From Trileptium ribeirensis (lineage: Eukaryota > Nematoda > Enoplea > Enoplida > Thoracostomopsidae), in contig JASANE010019192.1 of the NCBI GenBank assembly GCA_030248225.1, positions 17,326 to 81,325 of the forward strand: DNA of 64,000 nucleotides. The letters run 5' to 3'. Positions 22,300 to 32,920 of the stretch are shown here, piece after piece; the stretch's first letter is position 1, and every line of letters starts with the position of its first letter. The notes below the pieces were generated by a model. The model saw only the letters and a list, made by a program, of their open reading frames with translations, was not told where the DNA came from and made no database searches. The position numbers and the translations under genes are program-made.

Positions 22300-22644
22300 A
22301 TGGAGATTATTGTAGCAAGAAAGCTAAGTGATCTAAAGGTACTGCTTCCTATACCAATAGAAGCTGAGTATTTGACTGTAATGGGTTACAAGCTATTTGG
22401 ATCCATAGATAAAACTAAAATGCCTTACATGATTAAGGCTAACTTTATTGAACCAAAAATATTAAACTCTGGGTTTTCGGAAACATTATGCGTTCTAACA
22501 GGACAAAAGGTGGACAGTTATTCCAAATTGAAGAACAGGTTTACTTCAGAATTAGTGCTCGAGGTTATTGACAACGCAGGAAACAGATTTTCCTCGCTTG
22601 CGGATAAAGTTTTATACTTACATTTAAAGTTTATAAAAACATGA
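22300..22644 (+). CDS. Polinton small protein, unknown, beta-rich
   Basis: Intact 114-residue frame with an ATG 29 bases after a variant upstream word. It has alternating hydrophobic strands (VLYLHLKF at the C-terminus, LCVLTGQKV mid-protein, SELVLEVIDNAGN). The pattern near the end (E-L-x-x-E-V-x-D-N-x-G-N...LYLHLKF) looks like a beta sandwich, possibly a minor virion protein, but no family is claimed. It sits two genes before the capsid gene, where Polintons usually carry structural genes. The stop TGA lies inside the next copy of the word. Confidence 0.55.
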   Translation: MEIIVARKLSDLKVLLPIPIEAEYLTVMGYKLFGSIDKTKMPYMIKANFIEPKILNSGFSETLCVLTGQKVDSYSKLKNRFTSELVLEVIDNAGNRFSSLADKVLYLHLKFIKT

Positions 22645-22648
22645 AAAG
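22639..22648 (+). promoter_or_regulatory. ACATGAAAAG upstream word without a surviving ATG
   Basis: Exact ACATGAAAAG containing the stop codon of the preceding gene. No ATG follows at the expected distance, but a small basic frame does (22,687-22,776), suggesting a gene whose start has been lost. Confidence 0.5.
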
Positions 22649-22686
22649 GATTTTAGTCTGTTAAGATTTAAAACAACGTCTATTAA

Positions 22687-22776
22687 GATCGGCCCAGTTT
22701 TAAAGCGATAGAGGACAAACCCAAAAGAAAACCCCGGAACCCCAACCGAAAACCCCCCAAACCTGGAGGAAAATAA
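22687..22776 (+). pseudogene. remnant of a small basic Pro/Lys/Arg-rich protein
   Basis: A 29-codon open piece ending at TAA. It is composed mostly of Lys, Arg, Pro and Asn (KPKRKPRNPNRKPPKPGGK), like DNA-condensing core peptides of adenovirus-like particles. It lacks an ATG and has a stop just upstream. Position between an upstream word and the capsid gene suggests a former small virion gene; composition is the only functional hint. Confidence 0.35.
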
Positions 22777-22803
22777 GTAAAGTTGTTACACGAAGGGTTA
22801 AAA

Positions 22804-22813
22804 ACGTGAAAAG
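22804..22813 (+). promoter_or_regulatory. variant upstream word before the capsid gene
   Basis: ACGTGAAAAG, one base from the common word, 37 bases before the capsid ATG at 22,851. Confidence 0.5.
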
Positions 22814-22850
22814 AAATTGAAACGCTTAAAATCCAAGAAAATTTTCTAAT

Positions 22851-23535
22851 ATGGAAAACTGTGCAGTTCAAAACCTTGATTGGAGTAGAAAACCTAAACA
22901 GCAGAATGAGATTGAAAGCTGTCAGCTTGTCGAGTTTATCAGTGTCAGCGGACAGCAGATTCAGGATGCCGCAACACCACTGGAATTTAAGATTCCAAAG
23001 TCCGACTACTTGGTGGATATGAATCAGCTGTTTCTCAAATTCAACGTAAAGCTGATCACGAAATCGGAAGCTCAAACACCCAAAGCCGCAGCCAACAAGT
23101 CACCCCCAAAGAAACGAAATAAAAGACAAACCCTTGCAGTTGTACCTTGTAATGAATTTGATTATGCAGTATTTAGTCAAGTTGACGTCAAAATCAACAA
23201 TGAGATTATAACATCAAACCAAACAAACTATCCTTGGATGACCTATATCTTGAACCTTTTACATTACCCAAAGGAAGAGCGAAACTGCCATCTTCGTACT
23301 GCTCTTTGGTTTCAAGATACTGCTTATTCTATGGATAGTTTCGAAGTCAATGAAAGCGCTACAGCTAGACAAGCGTACTTTTTCAACAGTGATGAGTGTA
23401 CATTATACCTACCAGTGGTAACTTCGGTTATATTCAATGGCGGATATCTACCACCACAGACGGAAGTATCGTTGAAATTTTCTCGAAGTGCTCCAACACA
23501 AATTGTTCAAGCAAAAGACAATGCTCAATGTAATT
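22851..23535 (+). pseudogene. Polinton major capsid protein, N-terminal part
   Basis: Double-jelly-roll capsid protein of Polintons; this piece covers about 228 residues. Typical marks: ATPLEFKIPKSDYLVDMNQL (first jelly-roll strands), FDYAVFSQVDVKINNEIITS, TNYPWMTYILNLLHYPKEE, HLRTALWFQDTAYSMDS, and VIFNGGYLPPQTEVSLKFSR. A Lys/Pro-rich insert (KSPPKKRNKRQ) is present in the first loops. The ATG follows a variant upstream word. The frame is cut at about 23,535 by the 8.3-kb nested element; the matching continuation is at 31,839. Confidence 0.92.
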
Positions 23536-23720
23536 GCTGATTCACAGAATAGTGCGACCATCTACTCGAAAATTTTTGTTACATACGACATGTTGTATGT
23601 AACCAATGTTACATACGACATGTCGTATGTGACATTTGTACATAGAACTCTACGAAATGAACCTAATACTGCCGGTATATTTTTATATTGGTGCCCTCTC
23701 TAGTTTGATGTTGGTGTTCC
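23536..23720 (+). repeat. left inverted terminus of nested element
   Basis: Matches the reverse complement of 31,565-31,838. It contains two copies of the 26-bp palindrome (about 23,578-23,603 and 23,608-23,633) joined by CAAT, then ATAGAACTCTACGAAATGAA, then the start of the 23-bp repeats. Confidence 0.88.
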
Positions 23721-23885
23721 CTTCCAGTTTGATATTGGTGCCCCTCTTCAGTTTGATATTAGTGCCTCCTCCAGTTTTATATTGGTGCCCCCTCCAGTTT
23801 GTTACTGTTGCCCCTCCAGGTTGATATTGGTGCCCTCTCCATTTTGATATTAGTGCACCCTCCAGTTTAATATTGGTGCACTGGC
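23690..23885 (+). repeat. 23-bp tandem repeat array (left)
   Basis: About eight units of a TTTGATATTGGTGCCCCCTC-type motif with a trailing CAG, with substitutions between copies. A shorter version in inverted orientation lies at 31,485-31,610. Confidence 0.85.
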
Positions 23886-23889
23886 AGAA

Positions 23890-26800
23890 AGTATTAATAT
23901 ACGCGTTTCTATTCGCCATTGATTAATGTATATTTTAATATGCTAAACAAAGTTGTGATTTTCTGTTAACTGTTCTGTTCACTGGCAAAATACTGGCGTA
24001 AAATAAGTCGTAGTGGGTGATAATATCATTTCGGGCAAAAGTCTATTTAATGCGCTAGCCCATGCCCGCGTGATTTCAAGAAATAAATTTTACATTAAAA
24101 ATTTATAAGTGGGAATTTTGGAATTTCAATAATATTATTGCGTAAGGTTATATATGAACAACGTATATATCTACAACGATATATGTATATATAACGGTAT
24201 CGAACCTGGAGGTTCCACTTATTATGCAGTACATAACTTTAAATTCTTTCAATGAAATGAAAAGGATATATCTATTGACGTTTGCATAATAAACATTTGA
24301 AACATCGTAGGTTTTATTCTATATATAAATTGCCCGGCTGTTATCACAATGCTGTTATACCACTATACGTTGCTGTTCATATGTAATAACCGGTGACGCA
24401 GCTGCATGGCGCAACTTCCTAACACCATGCCCATACGACCCCGGCTATCGTAACCTCAAGGGTGGACCGTGAATACTGAAATTTTAGTCCTACTCTTGGT
24501 CAGACCCAAGAAGCTACGCAGCTTAGCAGGCCGCAGGCGCGCTTTACGGGGTGTGTTCGGACCCCGCCCGAAGGGTTGCGCACGTGTCTAGTTTCGGGTA
24601 TGATTCCTGAGGTCCCCCAGGGAGGCTATCACCGCCACCTGCTCACAGGTCATGGAGACTAGCCGCTGTTTCCTATCTTAGACTCATCGGAAGTTGTTTA
24701 GTTCTAATTTGTTGAGTTAAACGTTGGGATAAAGGCTGAAAATGTCCTTAGAAATTTGAGGCTCAAGTTGATTTGCCTAGTTAAGATCTTGATACGCTCC
24801 GTGTTAGAGCATTGACCTATGTGGCCCCCACAGGGTTCCGACATACCCTGGAAGTTTAATGTCGGATTATCAATGGCGTGGCCTGCTTCCTCAATAAATT
24901 CTTTGCGAGCGTACTGGTACCTTGACCAGTGGAAGCTTTAACTTATTAAAATAGAGAAGATTCCTAACAAATTTTGAGTCACTGTCATAAACGGGTTAAA
25001 TTTTGCCGATATTTTCCAGCTATTTTATTTCCTAGTTCCGGTAATAAAGCGTAAATGGATATGTCAGAAGGCCATGCGCGCCAGTGCTTGTGACATTCTC
25101 GCCCACAAGCCATGGCGAGCAGTGCCTGCTCGTCCGAGCGGACAAACCGGAAAAAGCTCCCTATTGTCTCGGTATGCAATAAGACTCCACTCGGTGTCAA
25201 CGATACAAATTTATTTACATGATCAACTTTTTACCTTGGGGACGAGTGTTTGTGAACACATGTTGGGGCGAACTAAGTAAATCGAGTCGGGGAAGCCTAG
25301 CAGCAGCTCACAGTGGTCGCTTCAGTCCGGTAGATTATGGGGCACAAGACAGTAAAAAGGGAAACATGTACGGAGCATGCAGATACCCGCGCGTGCGCGG
25401 ACTAGGGGCGGTATCCCTGCTTTAGCTCAATGTTGGCGATTGTTTCAGCTATGGGGCACAGCAAGCAGGGGCCCTAGAGTGCTTCAGAAAATGCTCCTTA
25501 ACGTACTGACTCAAACATCTGGTGGTCGACACTAAACTATGCCAATGGGAAGATGAAGAGTAAAAACGGGGTTTGGTACTACGAGCTCTACTCTAACCAC
25601 ATTACTCTTACCAATACGGTGGTCCGGTTAATATTCGACAGGGATCCGATTGTTATGCCGACAGAATGGTTTTCGTTATCGTCTCCGATCAATTTGCCTA
25701 TCAAAGGTACGACTGACCGAACGGGAAGCAGGAGAAAAATGAAGGGAGGGGCAAAATTCATCACATTCAGGCAGGGGAATGTGGTCGTGACGTGGAATGA
25801 CACGACACGCCCTCCTAGATAATTTTTTGAGGCCGCCCCCAGGGGCGAGCCAGATGCCTATCTTGAATATGTTTCTTCAGCCATAATCCTCATAGGGGCC
25901 CGGTGGGGCACATTGTATGAGTAGCGCACATCTTGCCGGACGGTTATCTGGTCTTATGTCCTAGTCTAGGAGTCGTTTTGAGCGGGCGGGCATGGGGCGG
26001 TCGGCCCCAGACGCATCTGCGTCTTCTCTTGTCTCCTTGCGTTTTCTCGTTGCCTCTCTCTATAAATGCTTTTTCTTTTGTACACTGCAATATTGCAGTG
26101 CCTCAACTGCACTGTACTGCAGTTGAGTTATCATCGACATAATAGTCGATGTTGTTGTGTTCCTCCTGGCTTAATGGTTAATACTAATGAAACTGCAGTG
26201 GGCTCAAATTCCCCGTACAGGATCAATTTATGATACGGGAAAATAGAACTGGCTGGCACTGAAACTGTAGAAAAACTGAATCTGGGCATACATAGTACGT
26301 AGCCTAAAAGGCAAACCAAGATAAAACTAAAGAAAAGCCAAACTCAGCGATCAACTCGCTTCGAGAAGAAAAAGGGGTTTTGCACTCGCCCGGTTTGGGG
26401 CCAAAATGGCACAGGCGAGGAGGTAAGTTTTCTTTATTTTCAGGAGGTACTAAAAAATTTTTTTGAAGGCGGGAACACGGAGTGTTTCTCCCGCAAGGGC
26501 GTTATCTAGTAATGGCGCAAGGGCATGCTTTAATTCTATTTCTTTTAGACAATGGTCTCGAGAGAAGACCATGGCGTAGTACAATGGTGAACACCGGTAA
26601 ACTTAGTTGTTTTAACCAAGTAGTTATTTGGGGTCCAAAACTGGTGTATTACCACAAAAACGAAGCGTCATCGTCACCGATCGAGGTCGGCGAAATTTGC
26701 TCAGCTGGGGGCTTGCTCCTGCAGCTCATTTTTGGATAACACGGGGGTCAAGAGGGACCTAAAGTTACTCCGGTCAGTCGTCACAATGAAATTTGTATTC

Positions 26801-27790
26801 GGGTGAGATATCTATTAAATTTGTTGAAAGTCGGTGACAAAAGATTAAACCGAGACAATCCTTAAGCAACATTCCGCGTAGGCAGCAAACACCTTAAACT
26901 CAAGTGACGGTACCTAGAATTTGATCTGTCTTTTGTGTTCCCAAATTTTCTTAGCTCAAAAGAATAAAACCAAATTTTAAGGACTTCCTAAAGCTCGACG
27001 GAGGCTAGTCCTCCATCCCTAATCTGCGTTTCTGTCCAAGCCCAAACTGGGCATGGGCGTTGAACAATCCACTAAGCTGTAAATTTGTAAACCGTGAACG
27101 TAAAAGTAAAGCAAGTCCTTACCGGTTCAGCTTCTAGGGTCGGAAAGTTTTACCGTGGTCTGCTCAACAAAAATTCAATGATCCTACCTCAAGAATTGCA
27201 AGTCACGTAAAGCGTGGACCAGAGACGTCCATTTTGTTTTGTCCTACCTAAGACCACGGGGAATCAGAAAGACTTTGAATTGGTTTGATCAGTCCTCACT
27301 GCACTCTATACGGGCACATCCCGAATCGCCTAACGTCTCCCACATCGGAACTCGATACTAATGATTGATTCCAGAAACGGGTTATGTGTAGCATTTCGGT
27401 GGGAACTGAGAGTTAGCACCCGAACGAGAGTGTTTGTTTCTACCTAAGTGCGAAGGGTGCGCTACATTCAAGGGGTAGCTCAAGGAACGGCATGTTACTC
27501 TTCAATTGACAGGAAAAATAAACCCCTGCTATCGCTAAACCTTCCTCACACTTACGGCTGTTGATCCTTGGGGCAGCACCAGCTGAACCCCCTTAGCGAG
27601 GTATAGATTTACGCGGAAATCTTTCGTCCATCGAGTCAATCAGATGCGAAAACGAAAAGCGAGAGAAAACCCGAGTCATATGAAAACTATGAACGTTAAA
27701 ATAGAGCGTCGGAGCCGGTCAGTAAAGTCGACCGAATTCCTCGCTGTCGAAGTCCAACTGATTCGACGAGTCAACGCGTTAGTCATCGCC
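23890..27790. other. interior of nested element, no gene recognised
   Basis: Open frames here are short and without domains. A frame around 24,780-24,960 has a faint resemblance to the C-terminal RPVLE region of non-LTR reverse transcriptases but is too weak to call. An 89-codon frame at 25,553-25,822 looks somewhat protein-like but has no recognised family. Base composition shifts from AT-rich to near balanced after about 24,400. Confidence 0.4.
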
Positions 27791-27799
27791 TCGAATTTT

Positions 27800-28790
27800 T
27801 CGCCCATAGTTTAGGATAGCGATATTGTCGCTATCCAATCGTCGCTGGTCGGGCAACACCCATTTTTCTTGGGTTTTAGTTCAGTGTCCAATTGGGGACA
27901 CTTCCGGAAACACAAATCTTGACGGCTACCGTAAGCCGTCGATGTCCTTAAAGAGAGTCGGCTTCAATTAGATTTACCGACATCAAGTTTGAATCTTCCG
28001 AGTACTCGGAAGTTGACCATCTGTGATTTTCGTCCCAATTTTTCCAAGAAAAGTAAATTTTGAAGTCCCAATTTCCCGTAATTATCGCCGGATGTCCAGC
28101 GAAATCGGATCCTAAACTCCCAATGTTTAAACGGCTTCCGGTCTCAGCTTAATTCGAACTATTGGAAATACTTTCGGGTCACGCAATTTCCTTCTTCAGT
28201 CCCAATTAGCGTGACAATCTGGTCGACTTTGGAGTGTTTGCTCGTCCCAGCCCATCTCAACTCGGCGGCTATTGACCTGCCTTTTGTGTTTCTCGAGTTG
28301 CCGCCCTCCTAATTAAGCTAAATTGAATTAGGAAGGTGACCCTAACTCGCAAGGACACCTTAGAACGTCAAGAGAAATCAAGCTAATTTATAATTTTCAT
28401 GCGAGTATCTAAGTTTCAAAGTCGCGCCGGGGGGGAACCGACGGCGGGAACATGCCCATCTCGAGGCCAGAGACGGGGCGAATTCTAACGTACTCTTAAC
28501 TAGTAAGGGGCCCTGCTGCAAGGCCCCTCGGGTCCGCGGAAGGCCCTAAAGTCGCCCCCGTCCGTCCTAACTGTCCGTATTCTGTCCGTCCGTAAAACTC
28601 TGAAATTTAGTGAATTTCAGTATGTGGTGTCCTCGTTCGTCCGTTTTTCCATGTCCTTATATACATAGTTATGTACTTACATATATCTATATATTCATAT
28701 ATCTATACTCACATACACAAACACATGCACTACACACAGTAGACATAACGGCGTCCTGAGCGACAGAAAGGTCGCTCAGGATAAACACAA
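27800..28790. other. cluster of short perfect hairpins
   Basis: Successive stem-loops with no coding frame: GGATAGCGA...TCGCTATCC near 27,813; GTGTCC...GGACAC near 27,886; GACGGCT...AGCCGTC near 27,920; the palindrome CTTCCGAGTACTCGGAAG near 27,996; GTCACGC...GCGTGAC near 28,179; CCTAATT...AATTAGG near 28,307; AAGGTG...CACCTT near 28,334; GGGGCC...GGCCCC near 28,506; TCCTGAGCGAC...GTCGCTCAGGA near 28,753. GTCCCAATT recurs between them. This could be a structured RNA, a replication or packaging region, or compensatory drift. Confidence 0.45.
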
Positions 28791-28799
28791 ACTCACAAC

Positions 28800-30200
28800 A
28801 CACCAACAACAACAACAACAAGGCGACAAAGAAGAAAACCGACCAGAAATGTCGGTTAGAGAGAGAACGAGGACAAAAAGCGAAAGGACAGCGAGGACAC
28901 GAAGAGGGCGTGGGAAGGGAAGCGGGACAAGGGGAATCCCGGGGGAATTTCGAGGGGCTGGGGCGAGATTCGGTCCCAGGACGAAAAATGCGGCCGATTG
29001 ATACCAAACACAAGAGGGGGTAGACATAGAAGCAGGTTGGGACCCACACATGGGTTGACGTAATAAGATGGGGAGTTTAGCGGGTTGAGGTTGGGGAGGA
29101 GCGTGGGTTCGATGGGGTGGAGGGGGATCGTTCGGGGCGAGGGGTAAAAATGATGTAAAATTAACGATTAGAGAGAGGGGGCTGCGGGGCGCTCGCACCT
29201 CGGGTTACGGGGCGAGGCGTCTCGCCGGGTATTTGGAGATGTCTGAAAAGCGAATAAATGAGGGGCGATTTCCTACTTTCGAGTTAGAGATTGGTTTGTT
29301 GGTTGTTTTGTCCCATTTTATGGCGATGGCCGGGGGCGCTTTGGTGGCTTGCTGCGGGCTAGCGGAGACGAGCCCGATACGTTGCGCCCCGCGCGCGGTC
29401 GGGTATCCCGAGTTTCACACGTACTTTAAGGGCGTAAGCACAAAATAATCTACAGCAACCCTGGTTGTCTGGTTGACCCCAGGTCTGTTGATCTCATGGT
29501 CATAGAACAATTCGCCAAGATGATGTAAAGGAAATAGATACTAGGCGCAAGCGCAGTTTTGGGGCATTAAAGGGCGCTGTAAAAGGATTGCTCAGTACAG
29601 TGGGGGCGGAAAGAAAAAAAATAAAAGTATCAAGGCACGTAAAAATCAAACAATACACACATACATATATATACATAACTATTTATCCCTAAATGCATGT
29701 ATACAACTGAGTTGCACCCACTCGGAACCAGGGTCCACCACCTAGCGTAAGTAGTGGCTGTTAGTTGAGCATTTGTCTGTTCGCCCCGATATCTCGAATC
29801 CCCCGTAATTTGTCATCCTACCTCGTTCGAGGCCTGAAAATTCTCTACATACTGAGGCATCTTGGGAAATCTCGATCCTTAACGGTTCGGCCGATGAACA
29901 GCCCGATCGTAGTTTCGAACATTCGAAGCTACGTAACCATTTGTTTCAGCTTACTGGTGCGCCTTACGTGTGAAGCTAACAGGACTGATCTAGGATTTTG
30001 ATCACTTCTCACCCTTAGATCGTAAAGCCTCTATTCGGCGTCATTCGTCGAAGTTTTAATGTGATGGCGCCGCTTGGGGTTCGGCATGTTCTATTTTCTG
30101 TCGGTGTGGAGTTAGGTCCAGCCTCTAAATGGTTGGCACTTTCATATTTCGCGATCCGCGCCACTCGTCCAGCGATCAGATAAGCAACGAAAATAAAGAT
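28800..30200. other. GC-rich interior, no gene recognised
   Basis: Ser/Pro-rich minus-strand frames at 28,687-29,198 and a short plus frame at 29,233-29,448 follow base composition rather than a protein family. An (AAC)n stretch lies near 28,805. Nothing else supportable. Confidence 0.4.
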
Positions 30201-30224
30201 GAAGAGCCAATATTATGAATAAGC

Positions 30225-30590
30225 ATCAAATGAAAAGATAGATCATGGCATAAGCATAATTGATAAACGACGAATACGGCTTAAATGATAAGAAGAACAA
30301 TATAGATAGCATAAAATGATAAGAACGAACCCAATTATAGCATACGGTATAAGATGATAAGAACGAACCCAATTGTAGCATATGACATAAAATGATAAGA
30401 ACGAACCCAATTATAGCATACGGCATAAAATGATAAAAACGCATCAGATTATAACATACGGCAAAATGATAAAAACGAACCAGATTATGACATACGGCAT
30501 AAAATGATAAAAACGCATCAGATTATAACATACGGCAAAATGATAAAAACGAACCAGATTATGACATACGGCATAAAATGATAAAAACGA
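30225..30590 (+). repeat. minisatellite, 36-39-bp units
   Basis: About nine units of the type AAAATGATAAAAACGAACC followed by AGATTATGACATACGGC. The later copies alternate 39- and 36-bp versions, giving a 75-bp higher-order repeat. Confidence 0.9.
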
Positions 30591-30599
30591 ATGATCCTA

Positions 30600-31480
30600 T
30601 TGATGTTCCCGAGTAAATTTGAAGTCGAAATCATTGAAAAGACGCGTAACGGGGCCGGAACGGGCCTGTTACACATATTGTAGTGCAAACACTCATTTAC
30701 TTTAGGGCAAAATTTGATGACATTATTTTTACATTTGATGAATGTGGTCAGCGGAGATAGCGTCTTATTCTAACGTATATCTGAAATTGTGTTAGGATTG
30801 TGTTATGATTATACGAGCATATGACTGACATTGAACATATCAAGGACATTGACTGATTGTGCACTAAATAATCATATGTGTCATAAATATATAAATAATC
30901 AATAATTTAAAACAAATATCAATACCGCTATTGTATGAGTAAATATGCGTTGCGTACCATTTTAAAGCCTTGTTTAGTTATTCGAAGACGACAATTTATA
31001 ATAACATTTATAAATATCTTGGGAATATCACTTATGTACAGATTTACAGCGGATGACAAGTTCCGATGTCACTGTTGTTATAAATTCCGTATTGCTAAAC
31101 CAATATGTGATAGCGCAGCAATAAATCTAAGGTATGTCATCGTCGACGGTACACAAAACTCGTACTTATTTCTTTCGTTTCATTGAGCGAACTTTCCCTT
31201 GTTTATTGTTAATCACCAATTATTGTACAAAGTTGCTGTTCAACGAATGATATAATAAACAATTTAGAATTTCGCAACCTGCTCTTGCTTTCAGCATTCC
31301 TTCGGAGCGGTGCAAAAAATAATTACAGGCCGGCCTAGCTCATTTTACTTCATGGTTAACAATGCTTCAAAAGATGCATGTCGGTTATGTTTTCACAAAG
31401 TACACTTCAATATATATACATTCTCACTTGTACTGTGGCATAATGAATATACAAAATATTTACGCACTCTTTGGAAGTGA
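30600..31480. other. interior of nested element, no gene recognised
   Basis: AT-rich. An 83-codon frame at 30,935-31,186 shows no recognised domain. Nothing else can be supported before the right terminal repeats. Confidence 0.4.
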
Positions 31481-31564
31481 TGTTTCAAATGCACCAATAT
31501 CAACCTGGAAGGGGGTACCGATATCAAACTAGATGGAGCACCAATATCGAACTGGAGGGGAACA

Positions 31565-31838
31565 CGTAACAAACCAGAGAGGGCACCAATATCAAAATAT
31601 ACTGGCAGTATTATTTTCATTTCGTAGAGTTCTATGTACAAGTGTCACATACGACGTGTCGTATGTAACATTGGTTACGTACGACATGTCGTATGTAACA
31701 TTGGTTACATAAGACATGTCGTATGTAACATTGGTTACATACGACATCTCGTATGTAACACGGGTTACATACAACATGTTGTATGTAACAAAAATTTTCG
31801 AGTAGATGGGCGCATTATTCTGTGAGTCAGCAATAATA
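31565..31838 (-). repeat. right inverted terminus of nested element with five 26-bp palindromes
   Basis: Five copies of GTTACATACGACA followed by its own reverse complement (26 bp in all), spaced by ATTG or CGGG, lie at about 31,644-31,789. Individual copies differ at one to three bases. The left terminus has only two copies, so the array has expanded or contracted at one end. Confidence 0.88.
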
Positions 31839-32015
31839 TGATCATCAGCGAACTGATACTCAGAGCAAGCCTCTTGAAGATAAAAAGTGGTGCTTTGGAC
31901 CACTATGATAAGATATATCGATCGAAGGGAGGTCTCTACCCCTGCGTGACGTGTGAGATGCGAATTTTTTGAGTATATACCATTGTTGCTTAAACAGAAC
32001 TGAATCGGTACATCA
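31839..32015 (+). pseudogene. Polinton major capsid protein, continuation
   Basis: The frame beginning MIISELILRASLLKI and continuing DHYDKIYRSKGGLYPCVTCE corresponds to the capsid region after the jelly-roll strand that ends the first piece. A stop or frameshift occurs at about 31,968, and a few more codons in another frame run to about 32,010, where the palindrome field begins. The remaining C-terminal part usual for this family (normally 450 or more residues) is not found, so it is deleted or displaced. Confidence 0.85.
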
Positions 32016-32176
32016 GCATTATGTAGCCCACCGGTGGGTTACGGCTAAGCGAATATTACTGCATTTAAAAACTTTTCTAAAATGTAATTGTAACCCATCA
32101 CGTAACCCACACATGTAACCCACCGGTGGGTTACGTACATATATATTTATCATCCTTAATTTTAGAGTTTTAAAAT

Positions 32177-32395
32177 ATGGAGTCTTCTGAAAGCGATAGC
32201 GATAATATGAGTAATAGTAATATTATTACGACGTCAAAGTTTAAATCTGTTGCAAATTTGGATGCTAGCGACTCGGAAAGTGATGATTCAAATGATCCTA
32301 CGTTCTTACCGATAGCGGAATCGGACAGTGACGCGGAATATAGCTCTCTAGATTCAGGCGACGGCTATTCCGAGGTGAATATAACTATTACGTAG
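32177..32395 (+). CDS. small Ser/Asp-rich acidic ORF
   Basis: 72 residues, intact from ATG to stop. Strongly acidic and serine-rich (SSESDSDN, SDSESDDSNDPTF, ESDSDAEYSSLDSGDG), with many casein-kinase-like S-D/E sites. This composition is common in N-terminal tails of transposases (piggyBac for example) and of chromatin proteins, so it may be the first exon of a larger gene or a decayed one. It lies between palindromic sites, the nearest about 40 bases upstream. No domain recognised. Confidence 0.4.
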   Translation: MESSESDSDNMSNSNIITTSKFKSVANLDASDSESDDSNDPTFLPIAESDSDAEYSSLDSGDGYSEVNITIT

Positions 32396-32920
32396 CAATT
32401 ATATTTTTCGAGCCAAAGTTGGTTAGTGGATATATTAGTAAACTTGCGCTTAGTGGATATATTAGTATACGAACGCATGGGAATGTAGAAGTCGCTAGAA
32501 CGCAAATGGTGGGAATAATTCGCGAAAATGGCTGTAATTAATCTACGTATTGGATCAAGCTAATTGTGCAACTGCAAAAATGCGTCTATTGTGCAGTAAT
32601 TATTTATAGAATTAATTCCAAAATTACTGTTAACTCTGTAACGAAAAACTGGCCCTCATGTATAGAATAAATGTAAGGGTATTATTCATTTATTCATTTA
32701 TTATTCATTTATTCCATTCATGTGTCTTGCCTGCTTTAATAGTCACAGAAAGCCGAACTGACTTTAATACAAACAGCGAATGAAAGAAGAACAACTCATG
32801 TCAGATGATGATAAACACAAAACCAGTTATTTTTTCTGTTTTTGAATAGTTTTCAAGGGTTTGGTATTTCTAACCACTTAAATTTAGGATTAATTTTAAG
32901 CAAAATTCATATCGAAAATA
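32396..32920. other. gene-free interval within palindrome field
   Basis: No ORF or palindromic site. A short tandem of TTATTCATTTA occurs near 32,690. Confidence 0.4.

Larger units (their letters stand above)
23536..31838. mobile_element. 8.3-kb non-coding element inserted in the capsid gene
   Basis: The left end reads TGCTGATTCACAGAATAGTG and the right end, reversed, TGCTGACTCACAGAATAATG; inverted similarity then continues for about 180 bases inward, through a palindrome array and into 23-bp repeats. The flanks are consistent with a 3-4-bp target duplication (TAA or TAAT). The capsid reading frame continues directly across the insertion, confirming the borders to within a few bases. Inside, no transposase, polymerase or other domain is recognised; the interior is GC-richer in places, with a hairpin-rich zone and a minisatellite. 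It is probably a non-autonomous element of an unidentified class. The insertion is younger than the Polinton. Confidence 0.85.

Noticed and set aside
24780..24960. Possible reverse transcriptase C-terminal motif (LIRSVLEH)
   Set aside because: One short motif with an adjacent stop and no other RT motif nearby.
26150..26245. tRNA-like segment (TGGCTTAATGGTTAATA ... GGGCTCAAATTCCCC)
   Set aside because: Only four acceptor pairs form and there is no proper anticodon arm.
28687..29198. Overlapping minus-strand frames rich in Ser, Pro and Leu
   Set aside because: Composition follows the GC-rich simple sequence, three frames are open at once, and no domain or splice context is visible.
31634..31903. 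Open frames made of repeated HIRRVVCNIGY or TYDMSYVTNV units
   Set aside because: These are translations of the 26-bp palindrome array at the end of the nested element, not a repeat protein.
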